Positions 10,425 to 19,770 of a stretch of 64,000 bases of DNA are shown piece after piece. Origin of the DNA: Pseudomonas sp. Q1-7 (GTDB lineage: Bacteria > Pseudomonadota > Gammaproteobacteria > Pseudomonadales > Pseudomonadaceae); the NCBI RefSeq assembly GCF_028010285.1, contig NZ_CP116304.1, positions 137,501 to 201,500 on the forward strand, read 5' to 3'. Below the pieces are notes generated by a model. The model did not search any database, was not told where the DNA came from, and saw only the letters and a list, made by a program, of their open reading frames with translations. Made by a program: the position numbers and the translations under genes. Numbering within the stretch: the first letter of the stretch is position 1; the number at the start of each line of letters is the position of its first letter.

Positions 10425-11693
10425 TCACAGCGGCAGGCTATAGCTCAGGTACAGGCGATTCTCGTCGACATCGCGGCTGAAGGCGGAGCGATAGACCGCG
10501 TTGCGCCAGACCAGCCCCAGGCCCTTCAGAGGCCCATCCTGGAATGCGTACTTGATGTCGGTATCGCGCTCCCACTCGCGGCCGCTACCGCCGCCCGTGG
10601 GTTCGGCATCCCGGCCGCGGAAGTAGCGGGTCATCAGGGTCAGACCGGGCAGGCCGAGTGCGGCGAAGTCGTAGTCGTAGCGCGCTTGCCAGGACGTCTC
10701 CCCGGCTTCGGCGAAGTCGTTGTACTGGCCGAAGTTGACCAGGTAGGGATCGGTGCCATCCAGGTAGGGGTAGGCGCTGCCGCCATTCATGCGTTGGTAG
10801 CCCAGGCCCAAAGCGTGGCCGCTGTGCAAGCGGTAGGTCACCAGGCCGCTGAAGGCGCGGTTGTCGATCCGGCCGCCACGTCCCGCGCCGGCGTCGTTGC
10901 TGATGGCCAGGCGCAGGTCCGTTTCCAGGCTGTCGGAGCCGATGCGCGTCTGGCCTTTCAGGCCGACGACGTGCTGGTCGTAGACATCCTCCAGCTCGCC
11001 ATAGTGGTAGCTGCCGGTCCAGCCCGGGACGAGCCGGTAATCCAGTCCGCCCAGGGAAAAGTGATCCGCCTGTGCCGCTGCGGCGAAGCGCTTGTTGCGG
11101 TTGAACAGTGCGAGCTCGCTGCTCCCCGCCTCGTTGCGCTGACTCACTTTGTCCAGCCGCCCGAGGTTAAGGGTCAGGCCCTCGACTTCGCTGGACGTGA
11201 GCAGGCCGCCCTGGAAGACCTGGGGGAACAGGCGACCGAAGTTGGGCTGCACGGTTGGGAGCTTGGGGACCAGCGCACCGATCCGCAGCTCCGTGCCGGA
11301 CACGCGCAGCTTGGCGGTCGGGTCGAACCGCGCGTAGTCGTCTTCCGCGCGCCCATCCCGCTGCACCGGGAGCAGGCCGGTGCCGCTGCGATTCGGGCTT
11401 GAATCGAGCTTGATGCCGAGTTTACCCAGGGCGTCCAGGCCGACACCGACGGTGCCGGTGGTGTAGCCCGAGCGATAGTCGAGGAGAAAGCCCTGGGCCC
11501 ATTCCTCGCTCTTCGAGCGGCCAGTGCCGTCGCGGAAGTCGCGGTTCATGTAAAAGTTGCGGACCAGCAGCGTGGCCTTGCCGTCCTCTAGAAAGCCATC
11601 GGCCAGCGCCAGGAAGGGGGTGCAGCTGGCGGCGAGGAGGGCGCAGCGAGCGAAGGGCGCGCGCGGACCGGAACAGGTAGAGGCATTGAGCAT
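10425..11693 (-). CDS. OprD-family outer-membrane porin
   Basis: A substrate-specific 18-strand porin of the Pseudomonas OprD/OpdK family. The 422-residue precursor has a signal peptide ending ...TPFLALA before DGFLEDGKATLLVRNFYMNR, the standard OprD-family N-terminal strand with the DGR / SKSEEWAQGF segment following. It ends in alternating aromatic/hydrophobic residues (ENRLYLSYSLPL), as expected for insertion by the BAM complex. The ATG chosen follows a GAGGA site; a longer open frame reads upstream into the dehydrogenase and lacks a signal peptide. It lies 22 bp downstream of the hydroxyacyl-CoA dehydrogenase and is probably in that operon, supplying its carboxylate substrate. Confidence 0.88.
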   Translation of the reverse strand: MLNASTCSGPRAPFARCALLAASCTPFLALADGFLEDGKATLLVRNFYMNRDFRDGTGRSKSEEWAQGFLLDYRSGYTTGTVGVGLDALGKLGIKLDSSPNRSGTGLLPVQRDGRAEDDYARFDPTAKLRVSGTELRIGALVPKLPTVQPNFGRLFPQVFQGGLLTSSEVEGLTLNLGRLDKVSQRNEAGSSELALFNRNKRFAAAAQADHFSLGGLDYRLVPGWTGSYHYGELEDVYDQHVVGLKGQTRIGSDSLETDLRLAISNDAGAGRGGRIDNRAFSGLVTYRLHSGHALGLGYQRMNGGSAYPYLDGTDPYLVNFGQYNDFAEAGETSWQARYDYDFAALGLPGLTLMTRYFRGRDAEPTGGGSGREWERDTDIKYAFQDGPLKGLGLVWRNAVYRSAFSRDVDENRLYLSYSLPL

Positions 11694-11715
11694 GCGGAAG
11701 TCCTCGCAGAAGGGG

Positions 11716-13248
11716 TCAGGCCGGTAACGGGGGTTCCGGCTGGCGCAGGGAAAGGCCCAGGCTGGCGCGCCGGCGCAGCCAGGGGCTGGGGCGATAGCGC
11801 GGATCGCCGCTGAGGGCATGGATGCGCTCGAGGATGCGCAGCAGGCGGCCGGCGCCCAGTTGATCGCCCCAGGCCAGCGGGCCCTGTGGATAACCCAGGC
11901 CGAGGTGGACCGCCTGGTCGATGTCCTGCGGCGTGGCGATGCCCTGCTGGGCGATGTCGCAAGCCAGGTTGACGATGGCGGCCAGGGTGCGCTGGAGGAT
12001 CAAGCCGGTGCTGTCGCGGATGATCGAGACACCGGCGCCATCGCGGGCGAACAGCGCGTGGGCGGCCTGCTGCACCTCGCTCCGGGTGAGCGGGGTGAGC
12101 ATCAGGCAGCGATGCCGCAGCAGATCCGTCAGTGGATCGATCACGACGGTGCGCGCCGGATCGACGGCGAAGCGGTGAGCGGCCTGGCTGGCGTCGTCGC
12201 CGAGCGGCGCCAGCAGGCACAAGGCCGAGCCGGAAGGGCGCGCCGTGGGTTCCACATCGGCGCCCAGATGCTGCAGCAGCGGCAGCAGGCGCTCGCGATC
12301 CAGTGCGTCGTCGGTGCCCAGCCAGATCGGCGGCAGCACGGGGCAAGCCGGCGTCGCCGATGCACCACGCAGGACAGGCTGGCCGTTGTCGTAACGGTAG
12401 AAACCCTGCCCGCTCTTGCGGCCCAGGTGGCCCGCCGCGAGCATCTGCCGCAGCAAGGGGTGGGGCCTGTAACGAGGCTCCTCGTACCACTGCTGGTAGA
12501 CCGACTCCATCACCGGCTGGCTGACGTCCAGGCCGATCAGGTCGAACAGCTCGAACGGCCCCATGCGGAAGCCCGCGCCTTCGCGCAGGACGCGGTCGAT
12601 CGTTGAGGCGTCGGCCACGCCCTCGGCGAGGATGCGCAGCGCCTCGGTACCGAAGGCGCGTCCGGCGTGGTTGACGATGAAACCGGGCGTATCACGGGCA
12701 CGCACCGGCTGGTGGCCCAGCGCGGTGACCAGCGCATGCAGGCGTTCGCCCACTGGCGGGCGAGTGGTCAGGCCTTCGATCACTTCCACCAGGCGCATCA
12801 ACGGCGCCGGATTGAAGAAATGCAGGCCGGCGACTCGGCCGGGGTCGCGGCAGGCCGAGGCGATGGCGGTGATCGACAGCGACGAGGTGTTGCTCGCCAG
12901 GATGGCCTCCTCGTCCAGCAGCGCTTCCAACTGACGGAACAGGGCCTGTTTGGCTTCCAGCTGCTCGACGATGGCCTCCACCACCAACTGGCAGTCATGC
13001 AATTCCTCGAGGCGCTCCACTACGGTCAGGTTATGTTCGGTGCGCTTGGCTGCCTCCGGGCTCATGCGGTCCTTCTCTACCTGCCGTGCGAGGAGCTTCG
13101 CGATGCCATCGAGAGCCTGGCGTGCCGCGTCTGGGCGCAGGTCGAACAGCTTCACTCCGAGTCCGGCCTGGGCTGCCAGCTGGGCGATGCCTTGCCCCAT
13201 GGCGCCAGCGCCCACCACCCCGACACGGGTTATAGGTTCGCCGTTCAT
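11716..13248 (-). CDS. 3-hydroxyacyl-CoA dehydrogenase (PaaH-like)
   Basis: Oxidises a 3-hydroxyacyl-CoA to the 3-oxoacyl-CoA with NAD+. The 510-residue protein opens with the NAD-binding motif VGVVGAGAMGQGIAQLAAQ. It has the family signature HFFNPAPLMRLVEVI and the C-terminal domain segment GRKSGQGFYRYD. A second C-terminal dehydrogenase-like domain follows, giving the longer form typical of 3-hydroxyadipyl/hydroxybutyryl-CoA dehydrogenases of aromatic-acid pathways. Its ATG overlaps the enoyl-CoA hydratase stop by 4 bp (ATGA), so the two genes are translationally coupled. Confidence 0.9.
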   Translation of the reverse strand: MNGEPITRVGVVGAGAMGQGIAQLAAQAGLGVKLFDLRPDAARQALDGIAKLLARQVEKDRMSPEAAKRTEHNLTVVERLEELHDCQLVVEAIVEQLEAKQALFRQLEALLDEEAILASNTSSLSITAIASACRDPGRVAGLHFFNPAPLMRLVEVIEGLTTRPPVGERLHALVTALGHQPVRARDTPGFIVNHAGRAFGTEALRILAEGVADASTIDRVLREGAGFRMGPFELFDLIGLDVSQPVMESVYQQWYEEPRYRPHPLLRQMLAAGHLGRKSGQGFYRYDNGQPVLRGASATPACPVLPPIWLGTDDALDRERLLPLLQHLGADVEPTARPSGSALCLLAPLGDDASQAAHRFAVDPARTVVIDPLTDLLRHRCLMLTPLTRSEVQQAAHALFARDGAGVSIIRDSTGLILQRTLAAIVNLACDIAQQGIATPQDIDQAVHLGLGYPQGPLAWGDQLGAGRLLRILERIHALSGDPRYRPSPWLRRRASLGLSLRQPEPPLPA

Positions 13249-14045
13249 ATGCCTTGGTACTCCGGTGTGCGCTTTTCCAGGAACGCGCGCATGCCTTCCT
13301 TCTGGTCGCGGGAATCGAACAGCAACTGGAAGGCCTTGCGCTCCAGCGACAGGGCGTGCTCAAGCGGCATGTCCATGCCGGCCTGGACCACCTCCTTGAT
13401 CTGAGTCACCGCCAGCGGGGGCATGCCCGCTATCTGGCGCGCGAGCGCAATGGCGCGTGGCAGCGCCTCGGCATCGGCCACCACCTCGCTGACCAGCCCC
13501 ATGGCCAGCGCCTCCCGGGCGCTCACCCGGCAACCGGTGAGCAGCATGCGCATCGCCTGGAACTTGCCCACAGCCCGCAGCAGGCGCTGGGTACCGCCGG
13601 CGCCGGGCATCACGCCGACCCTGATTTCCGGTTGGGCGAACTGCGCGGACTCGCCGGCGACGATCAGGTCGCAATGCATCGCCAGCTCGCAGCCGCCGCC
13701 CAGGGCATGGCCGTTGACGGCGGCGATGACCGGCTTGGTGCAGTGGGAAATCGCCTGCCAGTGGCGCTCGACATGACGCTGGTAGATAGCCAGTGCCGAG
13801 GCCTCCGCCAGCTCGCCCAGGTCCGCGCCGGCGGCAAAGGCACGGGCATTTCCACTGATGACGATCACTCGGGTCTGGGGGCAGCGGTCCAGCTGCAGGA
13901 AGTGTCCGGCAAGCTCTTCGCGCAGGACCATGTTCAGGGCATTCAGTACCGCAGGGCGATTCAGTCGCAGCAGGGCGACGCCCGCGTGCGGGCGCTCCAG
14001 CAATACCGTGGGTTCGGGGCGTGCGGCCCCCTGGTCAGCGCTCAT
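13245..14045 (-). CDS. Enoyl-CoA hydratase/isomerase (crotonase family)
   Basis: 266 residues. It has the crotonase oxyanion-hole segments NARAFAAGADLGEL and VNGHALGGGCELAMHCDLIV, and both catalytic glutamates expected of a true hydratase appear to be present (one in GGGCELA, one in QPEIRVGVMPGAGGTQRLLR). It hydrates a 2-enoyl-CoA to the 3-hydroxyacyl-CoA used by the next gene, with which it overlaps by 4 bp. PaaF-like hydratases are the closest family I recognise. Confidence 0.9.
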   Translation of the reverse strand: MSADQGAARPEPTVLLERPHAGVALLRLNRPAVLNALNMVLREELAGHFLQLDRCPQTRVIVISGNARAFAAGADLGELAEASALAIYQRHVERHWQAISHCTKPVIAAVNGHALGGGCELAMHCDLIVAGESAQFAQPEIRVGVMPGAGGTQRLLRAVGKFQAMRMLLTGCRVSAREALAMGLVSEVVADAEALPRAIALARQIAGMPPLAVTQIKEVVQAGMDMPLEHALSLERKAFQLLFDSRDQKEGMRAFLEKRTPEYQGI

Positions 14046-14101
14046 GGCGACCTCCAGTCACGCAGGTTGGAAAGGGGCGGCCAGGGCGCGGCCGCACGGA
14101 T

Positions 14102-15289
14102 TCAGCCGTGGACAATGCCGCGTTGCAGCAGGGCGTCGATCGCCACGGGCGACAGGCCCAGTTCCGCCAGTACCTCACGGGTGCTTTCGCCCAGCCTCGG
14201 CGGCGGGCTGCGGTAGCGGGCGGGCGTGCGCGACAGCTTCACCGGCGAGGCGATGCCCCGGTAGTCGCCCAGTTCCACCACCAGGCCGCGATGCCGGGTG
14301 TGCGGGTGCTCGACCACCTGATCCACCGTGGCGATGGCGCCGCAGGGCACGCCGAGGCGGATCAGTCGCTCGGCCAGGTCGCGACCGTCCTGTGTCGCCA
14401 GGTGGCTTTCCAGGGCCTGCTTGAGGGCCTGGCGGTTGACCGAGCGCGTGCCGTTGTCGCGAAAGCGCGGGTCCTCCAGCAGGCTCTCGGCGCCCAGGTG
14501 TTGGCACAGCCGGGCGAACTGCCGGTCGTTGCCGACGGCGAGGAAGATCGGTTCGGTACCGGTGCGGTAACTGTCGTAGGGCGCGATGTTGGGATGGGCG
14601 TTGCCCGTGCGCTGCGGGGTGCGGCCGGAGGCGAAGTGGTTGGGCAGGTGCGGGTGCAGCAGGGAGATGCCGCAATCGTACAGGGCGATGTCCAGCGATT
14701 GGCCGCGCCCGCTCGACTGGCGCTCGTTCAGCGCCAGGAGAATGCCGACCACCGCGTTCAGCCCGGTGACCATGTCGACGATCGGCAGGCCGATGCGCAA
14801 GGCGTCACCCTGGGCTTCGCCGTTGACGCTCATCAGGCCGGCCATGGCCTGGATCGCCGCGTCGTACCCCGGCAGTCCGCCGAGCGGGCCGTCGGCGCCG
14901 AAGCCGGATACCGCGCAGTGGATCAGCCGCGGGAAGCGCTCGCGGAGAACGTCCTCATAACCGATGCCCCAGCGCGCCAGGGTACCGGGTTTGAAGTTCT
15001 CCAGCAGGACGTCGGCACCGTCCAGCAACCGCAGCAGCAGGTCGATGCCCTCGGCCTTCGAGAGATCGACGGCGATGCCCTTCTTGTTGCGGTTCACGCC
15101 CTTGAAGTAGGACGCCGTATCGCCTTCGAAAGGTGGGCCCCAGCCACGGGTCTCGTCACCCGCGAGCGGTTCCAGCTTGATCACATCCGCGCCGTGGTCG
15201 GCCAGCGCCTGGGAGCAGTAGGGACCGCCCAGGACGCGGCTGAGGTCGATGACGCGGATGCCGCGCAGGGCGCCAGGTTGGTCGTTCAT
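14102..15289 (-). CDS. Class III CoA-transferase (CaiB/BaiF family)
   Basis: Moves CoA from a donor acyl-CoA to a carboxylic acid, an ATP-free way to activate the pathway substrate. It opens GALRGIRVIDLSRVLGGPYC and then ADHGADVIKLEPLAGDETRG, the family's N-terminal CoA-binding region. The catalytic aspartate is expected in GYDAAIQAMAGLMS. The chosen ATG gives about 395 residues; another ATG 15 bp upstream is equally possible, and neither has a strong ribosome site. It sits between the acyl-CoA dehydrogenase (gap about 25 bp) and the hydratase (56 bp). No CoA ligase is found in the cluster, so this enzyme is the likely activation step. Confidence 0.87.
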   Translation of the reverse strand: MNDQPGALRGIRVIDLSRVLGGPYCSQALADHGADVIKLEPLAGDETRGWGPPFEGDTASYFKGVNRNKKGIAVDLSKAEGIDLLLRLLDGADVLLENFKPGTLARWGIGYEDVLRERFPRLIHCAVSGFGADGPLGGLPGYDAAIQAMAGLMSVNGEAQGDALRIGLPIVDMVTGLNAVVGILLALNERQSSGRGQSLDIALYDCGISLLHPHLPNHFASGRTPQRTGNAHPNIAPYDSYRTGTEPIFLAVGNDRQFARLCQHLGAESLLEDPRFRDNGTRSVNRQALKQALESHLATQDGRDLAERLIRLGVPCGAIATVDQVVEHPHTRHRGLVVELGDYRGIASPVKLSRTPARYRSPPPRLGESTREVLAELGLSPVAIDALLQRGIVHG

Positions 15290-15314
15290 GGTCGTTCTCG
15301 TCATGGGAAGGGCT

Positions 15315-17042
15315 TCACTGCGCCAGCAACTGCAGGGCATCGCCCAGGCTTACCGGCGCCTCGGATACCAGCGTGGGCAGCAGCGGGGCGGCGGCGTCGA
15401 CGGCGGGCAGGTCCAGCGGGTCCTTCGGCAGCAACTTGTGGCGCACCACCAGCAGCGCCAGGGCCAGGCGGCGGTAATCCGGTGCCAGGCGGCAGGCTTC
15501 CCAGGCCATGAAGATCGCCGTGGCGATGTGGTAGAGCGCGCTGCCGGCCTGACGCACCTGCTCGTGGCGGTGCTCGGCCGCCACCTCGCTCAGGGCCGTG
15601 GCCACGCGGTCCAGCAGGCTGCGCAGGTGTGCGGTCACCGGGGCGGGCAGCTCCGCATCGGCGAGCACGTGCTGCAGGTGGCGCTGCAAGGGGGCCAGGG
15701 CATCCTCGCGGGTGACCGCACGGGCGATATCCAGCGCGACGATGTTGCTGGTGCCCTCCCAGATCGAGCCGAGGTGGGCGTCGCGCACCAGGCGCGCATC
15801 GCTCCACTCCTCGATATACCCGACGCCGCCGCGCACCTCCATGGCGTCGCCGGTGACCCGGCGAGCGTCACGGCAGGCGCGGAACTTGATTAGCGGCGTG
15901 AGGATGCGCACACACTTCTGCGCTTCGACATCGCCGCTGTCAGCCCGAGGCAACAGGGTGGCGATCTGCATGAACATGGAACGGGCCTGCTCGGCCGGCA
16001 ACATCATCTTCAGGAGCTGGCGCTGCATCAGCGGCATGTCGGTCAGATGCTTGCCGAACGCCAGGCGATTACGCGCCACGTAAAGGGCTTCGTTGACCGC
16101 GCGGCGCATCAGCCCGGCGGCGCGCACGCCATTGGACAGGCGCGACATGTTCACCATGTCGGCCATCTGCTGAAAGCCACGGCCGATCTCGCCAATCAGG
16201 CAGGCGCTGGCGCCTTCCAGGCTGATCTCGCCGCTGGCCATCGAGCGGGTGCCCAATTTGTCCTTCAGGCGGACGATGCGATAGGCGTTGCGGGAACCGT
16301 CCGGACGGTGCCTGGGCAGCAGGAACAGGCTCACCCCGGCCATGCCGTCCGGCGCACCGTCGGGGCGGGCCAGGACCATGGCGAGGTCGGCATCCGGGTT
16401 GGAGCAGAACCACTTTTCGCCGTAGAGCTTCCACTCGCCATCTTCCAGCCGCGCGCGGGTGCGGGTACGCGCCACGTCGGAACCGGCGGCCTGCTCGGTC
16501 ATGAACATGGCGCCCTGGTAGAGGGTGTCGAAGTCGCGGGAAGCCAGGAACGGCAGGTAACGCTCCACCAGCTCCGGCGCGCCGTACTTGCGCAGGGTGC
16601 GGGTGAGGGAGTCGGTCATGCTCACCGGGCAGCAGAGGCCGAATTCGGCCTGTACGAAGAGGTAGGTCAGGGCGTACTTGATCAGTGGCGGCGGGCCGTC
16701 GGCGCAGTGACTCATGGCGGCCAGGCCCAGCTCGGAAAAGGCCACCCGTTCCAGGGCGACGAAATCCGGGTGCTTGATCACCCGTTGCAGGTCTTCGCCA
16801 CGCCGGGTTCGCGCAGCCAGTACCGGGGGATGCTTGTCCGCCGACAGGGCCAGGCGGTCCAGCTCGCCGCCCGCGCGGGCACCCAACTGCTGCAGCTCCG
16901 GCAGCCAGGGGGCGAGGACATCGGCGGGCAGGTAAGTGGCCAGCAGGCGGGGCAGTGTGGGGTCGCAGTCGAACAGGTTCATCCCGCTGCTGTCGGGAAT
17001 GTTCAAGTCATCGGCATGGGGGCGTTCGGTCAGGGCGTTCAT
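15315..17042 (-). CDS. Acyl-CoA dehydrogenase, AidB-like subfamily
   Basis: An FAD enzyme that introduces the 2,3-double bond into an acyl-CoA. At 575 residues it is longer than the roughly 380-residue classical enzymes. It starts with the extended N-terminal region (FDCDPTLPRLLATYLP ... LGLAAMSHC) typical of AidB-type dehydrogenases. MTEQAAGSDVARTRTRA and LYGEKWFCSNPDAD form the FAD/substrate region, and GGVGYIEEWSDARLVRDAH is the C-terminal family signature. It is the first gene of the leftward operon, divergent from the LysR gene. Confidence 0.88.
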   Translation of the reverse strand: MNALTERPHADDLNIPDSSGMNLFDCDPTLPRLLATYLPADVLAPWLPELQQLGARAGGELDRLALSADKHPPVLAARTRRGEDLQRVIKHPDFVALERVAFSELGLAAMSHCADGPPPLIKYALTYLFVQAEFGLCCPVSMTDSLTRTLRKYGAPELVERYLPFLASRDFDTLYQGAMFMTEQAAGSDVARTRTRARLEDGEWKLYGEKWFCSNPDADLAMVLARPDGAPDGMAGVSLFLLPRHRPDGSRNAYRIVRLKDKLGTRSMASGEISLEGASACLIGEIGRGFQQMADMVNMSRLSNGVRAAGLMRRAVNEALYVARNRLAFGKHLTDMPLMQRQLLKMMLPAEQARSMFMQIATLLPRADSGDVEAQKCVRILTPLIKFRACRDARRVTGDAMEVRGGVGYIEEWSDARLVRDAHLGSIWEGTSNIVALDIARAVTREDALAPLQRHLQHVLADAELPAPVTAHLRSLLDRVATALSEVAAEHRHEQVRQAGSALYHIATAIFMAWEACRLAPDYRRLALALLVVRHKLLPKDPLDLPAVDAAAPLLPTLVSEAPVSLGDALQLLAQ

Positions 17043-17154
17043 GGCGGCACTCCTTCTTGTAGTGCGCCGAGCCTAGGAAGCCGTTCGATAAGTATCCAAT
17101 ACAATTAAAAGCTCCTACGATAAGAAAAACAGATCGTAGGGAGGGCGCTGGAGC
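17043..17154. promoter_or_regulatory. Divergent promoter region between the catabolic operon and its LysR gene
   Basis: A 112-bp AT-richer gap between divergent genes. It contains TTCGATAAGTATCCAATAC and CGATAAG/CGATCGTAGG-like sequences near 17083-17140 that could be LysR T-N11-A sites. The assignment rests mainly on the divergent layout; no exact operator is claimed. Confidence 0.45.
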
Positions 17155-18072
17155 ATGGACCTCAAACAACTGCGCTACTTCGTGGCGGTCGCTGAAGAGC
17201 TGCACTTCGGGCGGGCCGCGGCGCGCCTGTTCATCTCTCAGCCCGCCCTGTCGTTCGATATCAAGAAGCTGGAGGAGCAATTGGGCATCCAGCTTCTGCT
17301 GCGCAACAACAAATCCGTGAAGCTGACCGCTGCCGGACAGGTGCTGCTGGAGGAGGCGCGCAACCTGCTGCTGCAGGCGGAGCAGGCCCGGCGCCTGACC
17401 CTGCGCTCCGCCCAGGGCGCCCTCGGGCGCCTGCGGGTCGGCTTCGTCAGCTCGATGCTCTATCGCGGCCTGCCCCAGGTCGTGGCGGATTTCGAGGCAC
17501 GCTTTCCCGGCATGGAGGTGGTGCTGCAGGAGATGAACAGCGCCGAGCAGGCCCAGGCGCTGCAGCGGGGGCAGATCGACATCGGCTTCGCGCATCGGGG
17601 CACCCTGCCGCCGGGGATCGGGTCGCAGCCGCTGCTCGCCGACCCCTTCGTCTGCTGCCTGCCGCCGGGCCACCGCCTGGCCCAGCGTCAGCGGGTCGAC
17701 CTGGCGGAACTTCGGGACGACCCCTTCATCCTCTTCCCGCGCCACGCCTCGCCTCACTACCACGACCTGATCATCGCCCGCTGCGTGGCCGCCGGCTTCA
17801 GCCCGCAGATCCGCCACGAGGCGCGCCTCTGGCAGACCATCGCCGCCATGGTGGCCCAGGGCATGGGCGTTGCCCTGCTGCCGCAGACCCTCGGCCGCGC
17901 CTGGGGGCGGGACGTGCACTGTGTCGAGATCGAGCAGCCCGGCGCGCCGTCGGAGATCCACGCCATCCTCGCCGAGGAAAACCCGCCGGAAGCGGCGCTG
18001 CAGTTCCTCGACATTCTCAAGGCCTGCCTGCGTGCCGGTGCCAACCATACCGAATCGGTTATCAAGCCATAA
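17155..18072 (+). CDS. LysR-family transcriptional regulator
   Basis: 305 residues. The N-terminal winged helix MDLKQLRYFVAVAEELHFGR ... ARLFISQPALSFDIKKLE is classic for the CatR/BenM-like group that senses aromatic or other organic acids. The rest is a periplasmic-binding-protein-like effector domain. It is divergent from the acyl-CoA operon and runs in the same direction as the MFS transporter, so it most probably controls both in response to the pathway substrate or a CoA intermediate. Confidence 0.9.
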   Translation: MDLKQLRYFVAVAEELHFGRAAARLFISQPALSFDIKKLEEQLGIQLLLRNNKSVKLTAAGQVLLEEARNLLLQAEQARRLTLRSAQGALGRLRVGFVSSMLYRGLPQVVADFEARFPGMEVVLQEMNSAEQAQALQRGQIDIGFAHRGTLPPGIGSQPLLADPFVCCLPPGHRLAQRQRVDLAELRDDPFILFPRHASPHYHDLIIARCVAAGFSPQIRHEARLWQTIAAMVAQGMGVALLPQTLGRAWGRDVHCVEIEQPGAPSEIHAILAEENPPEAALQFLDILKACLRAGANHTESVIKP

Positions 18073-18226
18073 AAACAAACGACTATTGATTTCCCCACCT
18101 CGCTCCTAGACTCCCGCTCGACTCGAGTCCCAAGCCGCGCCGCGCTGTGGTTTACCGTGTCCCCGCCTGTTGCGTGGGGCCAGGGGAAGCGTTGCGCCCG
18201 ACAACAAGAACAATGAGGTAGGGTCC

Positions 18227-19636
18227 ATGCATTCCATCGAATCCGTCAGCGAACGGGAACAGCACCGCAAGGCCCGCAAGGCCGGCATCGCCTCCTTCAT
18301 CGGCACCACCATCGAGTGGTACGACTTCTACATCTACGGCCTGGCCGCCGCCCTGGTGTTCGGCAAGGTCTTCTTCCCCGCCGACATGGACCCGGGCGTC
18401 GCCACGCTGCTGTCCTTCGTCACCCTCTGGTCCGGCTTCATCGCGCGCCCCCTGGGCGGCGTGATATTCGGCCACCTGGGCGACCGCATCGGGCGCAAGA
18501 CCACCCTGGTGATCACCCTGATCATGATGGGCGTGGCCACCACCTGCATCGGCCTGTTGCCGACCTACGCGGAGATCGGTCTCCTGGCGCCCATCGCGCT
18601 GGTGCTGCTGCGCGTGCTGCAGGGCATCGCGGTGGGCGGCGAGTGGGGCGGCGCGGTCCTCATCGCCAGCGAGAGCGCGCCCAAGGGCAAGGGCATCCTC
18701 TACGCCGCCTTCGCCCAGCAGGGCTCCCCCACCGGCAACCTGTTGGCGACCCTGGTCTTCTTCGGCCTCAGCAGCCTGCCCGCCTCGGCGTTCATCCTCT
18801 GGGGCTGGCGCGTGCCCTTCCTGCTCTCGGCGGCCCTGGTGATCGTCGGCATGGTCATCCGCCTGACCCTGGAGGAGTCCGCCGACATGCAGCGCCTGCT
18901 CAAGCAGAAAAAGACCGCGAAGCTACCGATCCTGGAGGTGCTGCGCAGGCACTGGCTGATCGTGCTGCTGGGCGCGGGCACCCTGCCGGTGATCCACGTC
19001 ACCTACTTCAAGAGCACCTTCGCCCTGTCCTGGGCCACCAAGACCCTGGGCTACAGCCAGGGCACTTTCCTCAGCATCATCGTCATTGCGCTTATCGTTC
19101 AGTTCATCACCCAGCCGCTGGGTGCCCTGCTCACTTCGCGCATCGACATGCGCAAAGCCGTCGCGCTGATGGTGCTGCCTGAATTCATCCTGATGCCGGC
19201 GATGTTCTTCGCCGTGGAAACCCAGGTGTACTGGATCGCCGCCGTCGGCATGTGTCTGGCCACCATTCCCCACGCCATGTTCTACGGCGCCATCGGCGGC
19301 ATCCTGGCGCGGGCCTTCCCCACCCGAGTGCGCTACTCGGGGCTGTCCCTGGCCTACCAGCTCTGCTCCCTGCTGGTGGGCGGCGCCACGCCGGTGCTGG
19401 CGCAGTGGATACTCAACTCCACCGGCAGCATCAAGGGCGTGGCCATTGCCTCGGCCAGCTACGCCGTTGTCTCCCTGGCCTGCACCCTGGCCCTGCTGCG
19501 CATCACCGGCTTTCGCGCGAGCGACCTGTCCAGTGCCGAGCGGGCGGATGCCGAGGAGCTCCATGGACGGGAGTGCGACGAAGCCTCGCACCAGGAGTCA
19601 TCAGAAGAGCCACGACCTCAGCGGGCCATGGCCTGA
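18227..19636 (+). CDS. MFS transporter, metabolite:H+ symporter (MHS) type
   Basis: 469 residues with 12 predicted membrane spans. The segment ASFIGTTIEWYDFYIYGLAA and the loop GDRIGRKTTLVITLIMMG are signatures of the MHS subfamily (ShiA, ProP, KgtP, PcaT relatives), which imports organic acids or betaines with protons. The ATG chosen follows a GAGGTAGGG site; a longer frame begins 57 bp earlier. With the porin genes on either side of the cluster it would give a complete outer- and inner-membrane uptake route. The C-terminal tail is hydrophilic. Confidence 0.87.
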   Translation: MHSIESVSEREQHRKARKAGIASFIGTTIEWYDFYIYGLAAALVFGKVFFPADMDPGVATLLSFVTLWSGFIARPLGGVIFGHLGDRIGRKTTLVITLIMMGVATTCIGLLPTYAEIGLLAPIALVLLRVLQGIAVGGEWGGAVLIASESAPKGKGILYAAFAQQGSPTGNLLATLVFFGLSSLPASAFILWGWRVPFLLSAALVIVGMVIRLTLEESADMQRLLKQKKTAKLPILEVLRRHWLIVLLGAGTLPVIHVTYFKSTFALSWATKTLGYSQGTFLSIIVIALIVQFITQPLGALLTSRIDMRKAVALMVLPEFILMPAMFFAVETQVYWIAAVGMCLATIPHAMFYGAIGGILARAFPTRVRYSGLSLAYQLCSLLVGGATPVLAQWILNSTGSIKGVAIASASYAVVSLACTLALLRITGFRASDLSSAERADAEELHGRECDEASHQESSEEPRPQRAMA

Positions 19637-19641
19637 GCCTC

Positions 19642-19767
19642 AGCGTCCGGCCGCTTTGCGCGCCGCGTCCAGCAGGTATCCTCCAGCAGCACTGCGTGAG
19701 GTGGGGGAAATCCGTATGGAGGATGAAGGCCCAATTTGAAGTGAGAGCTGCCCGGTCGCGGCGCTCA
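19642..19767 (-). pseudogene. Decayed copy of the small porin-associated gene
   Basis: The stretch repeats both ends of the 94-residue gene at 9849-10133 with the middle deleted. GGCCGCTTTGCGCGCCGCGT, CCAGCAGGT and CATCCTCCAGCA-like sequence match that gene's 3' end. Then GAGGTGGGGGAAATCCGTAT, GATGAAG and CTGCCCGGTCGCGGC match its start and upstream region. About 150 bp of the interior is missing. It lies next to the second OprD-type porin, mirroring the intact gene's position. Confidence 0.75.
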
Positions 19768-19770
19768 GTT

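Noticed and set aside
10422-11402. 326-residue open frame on the plus strand opposite the porin gene
   Set aside because: Antisense shadow of the OprD-type gene; low-complexity composition and no family features. The same holds for other long antisense frames in this window.
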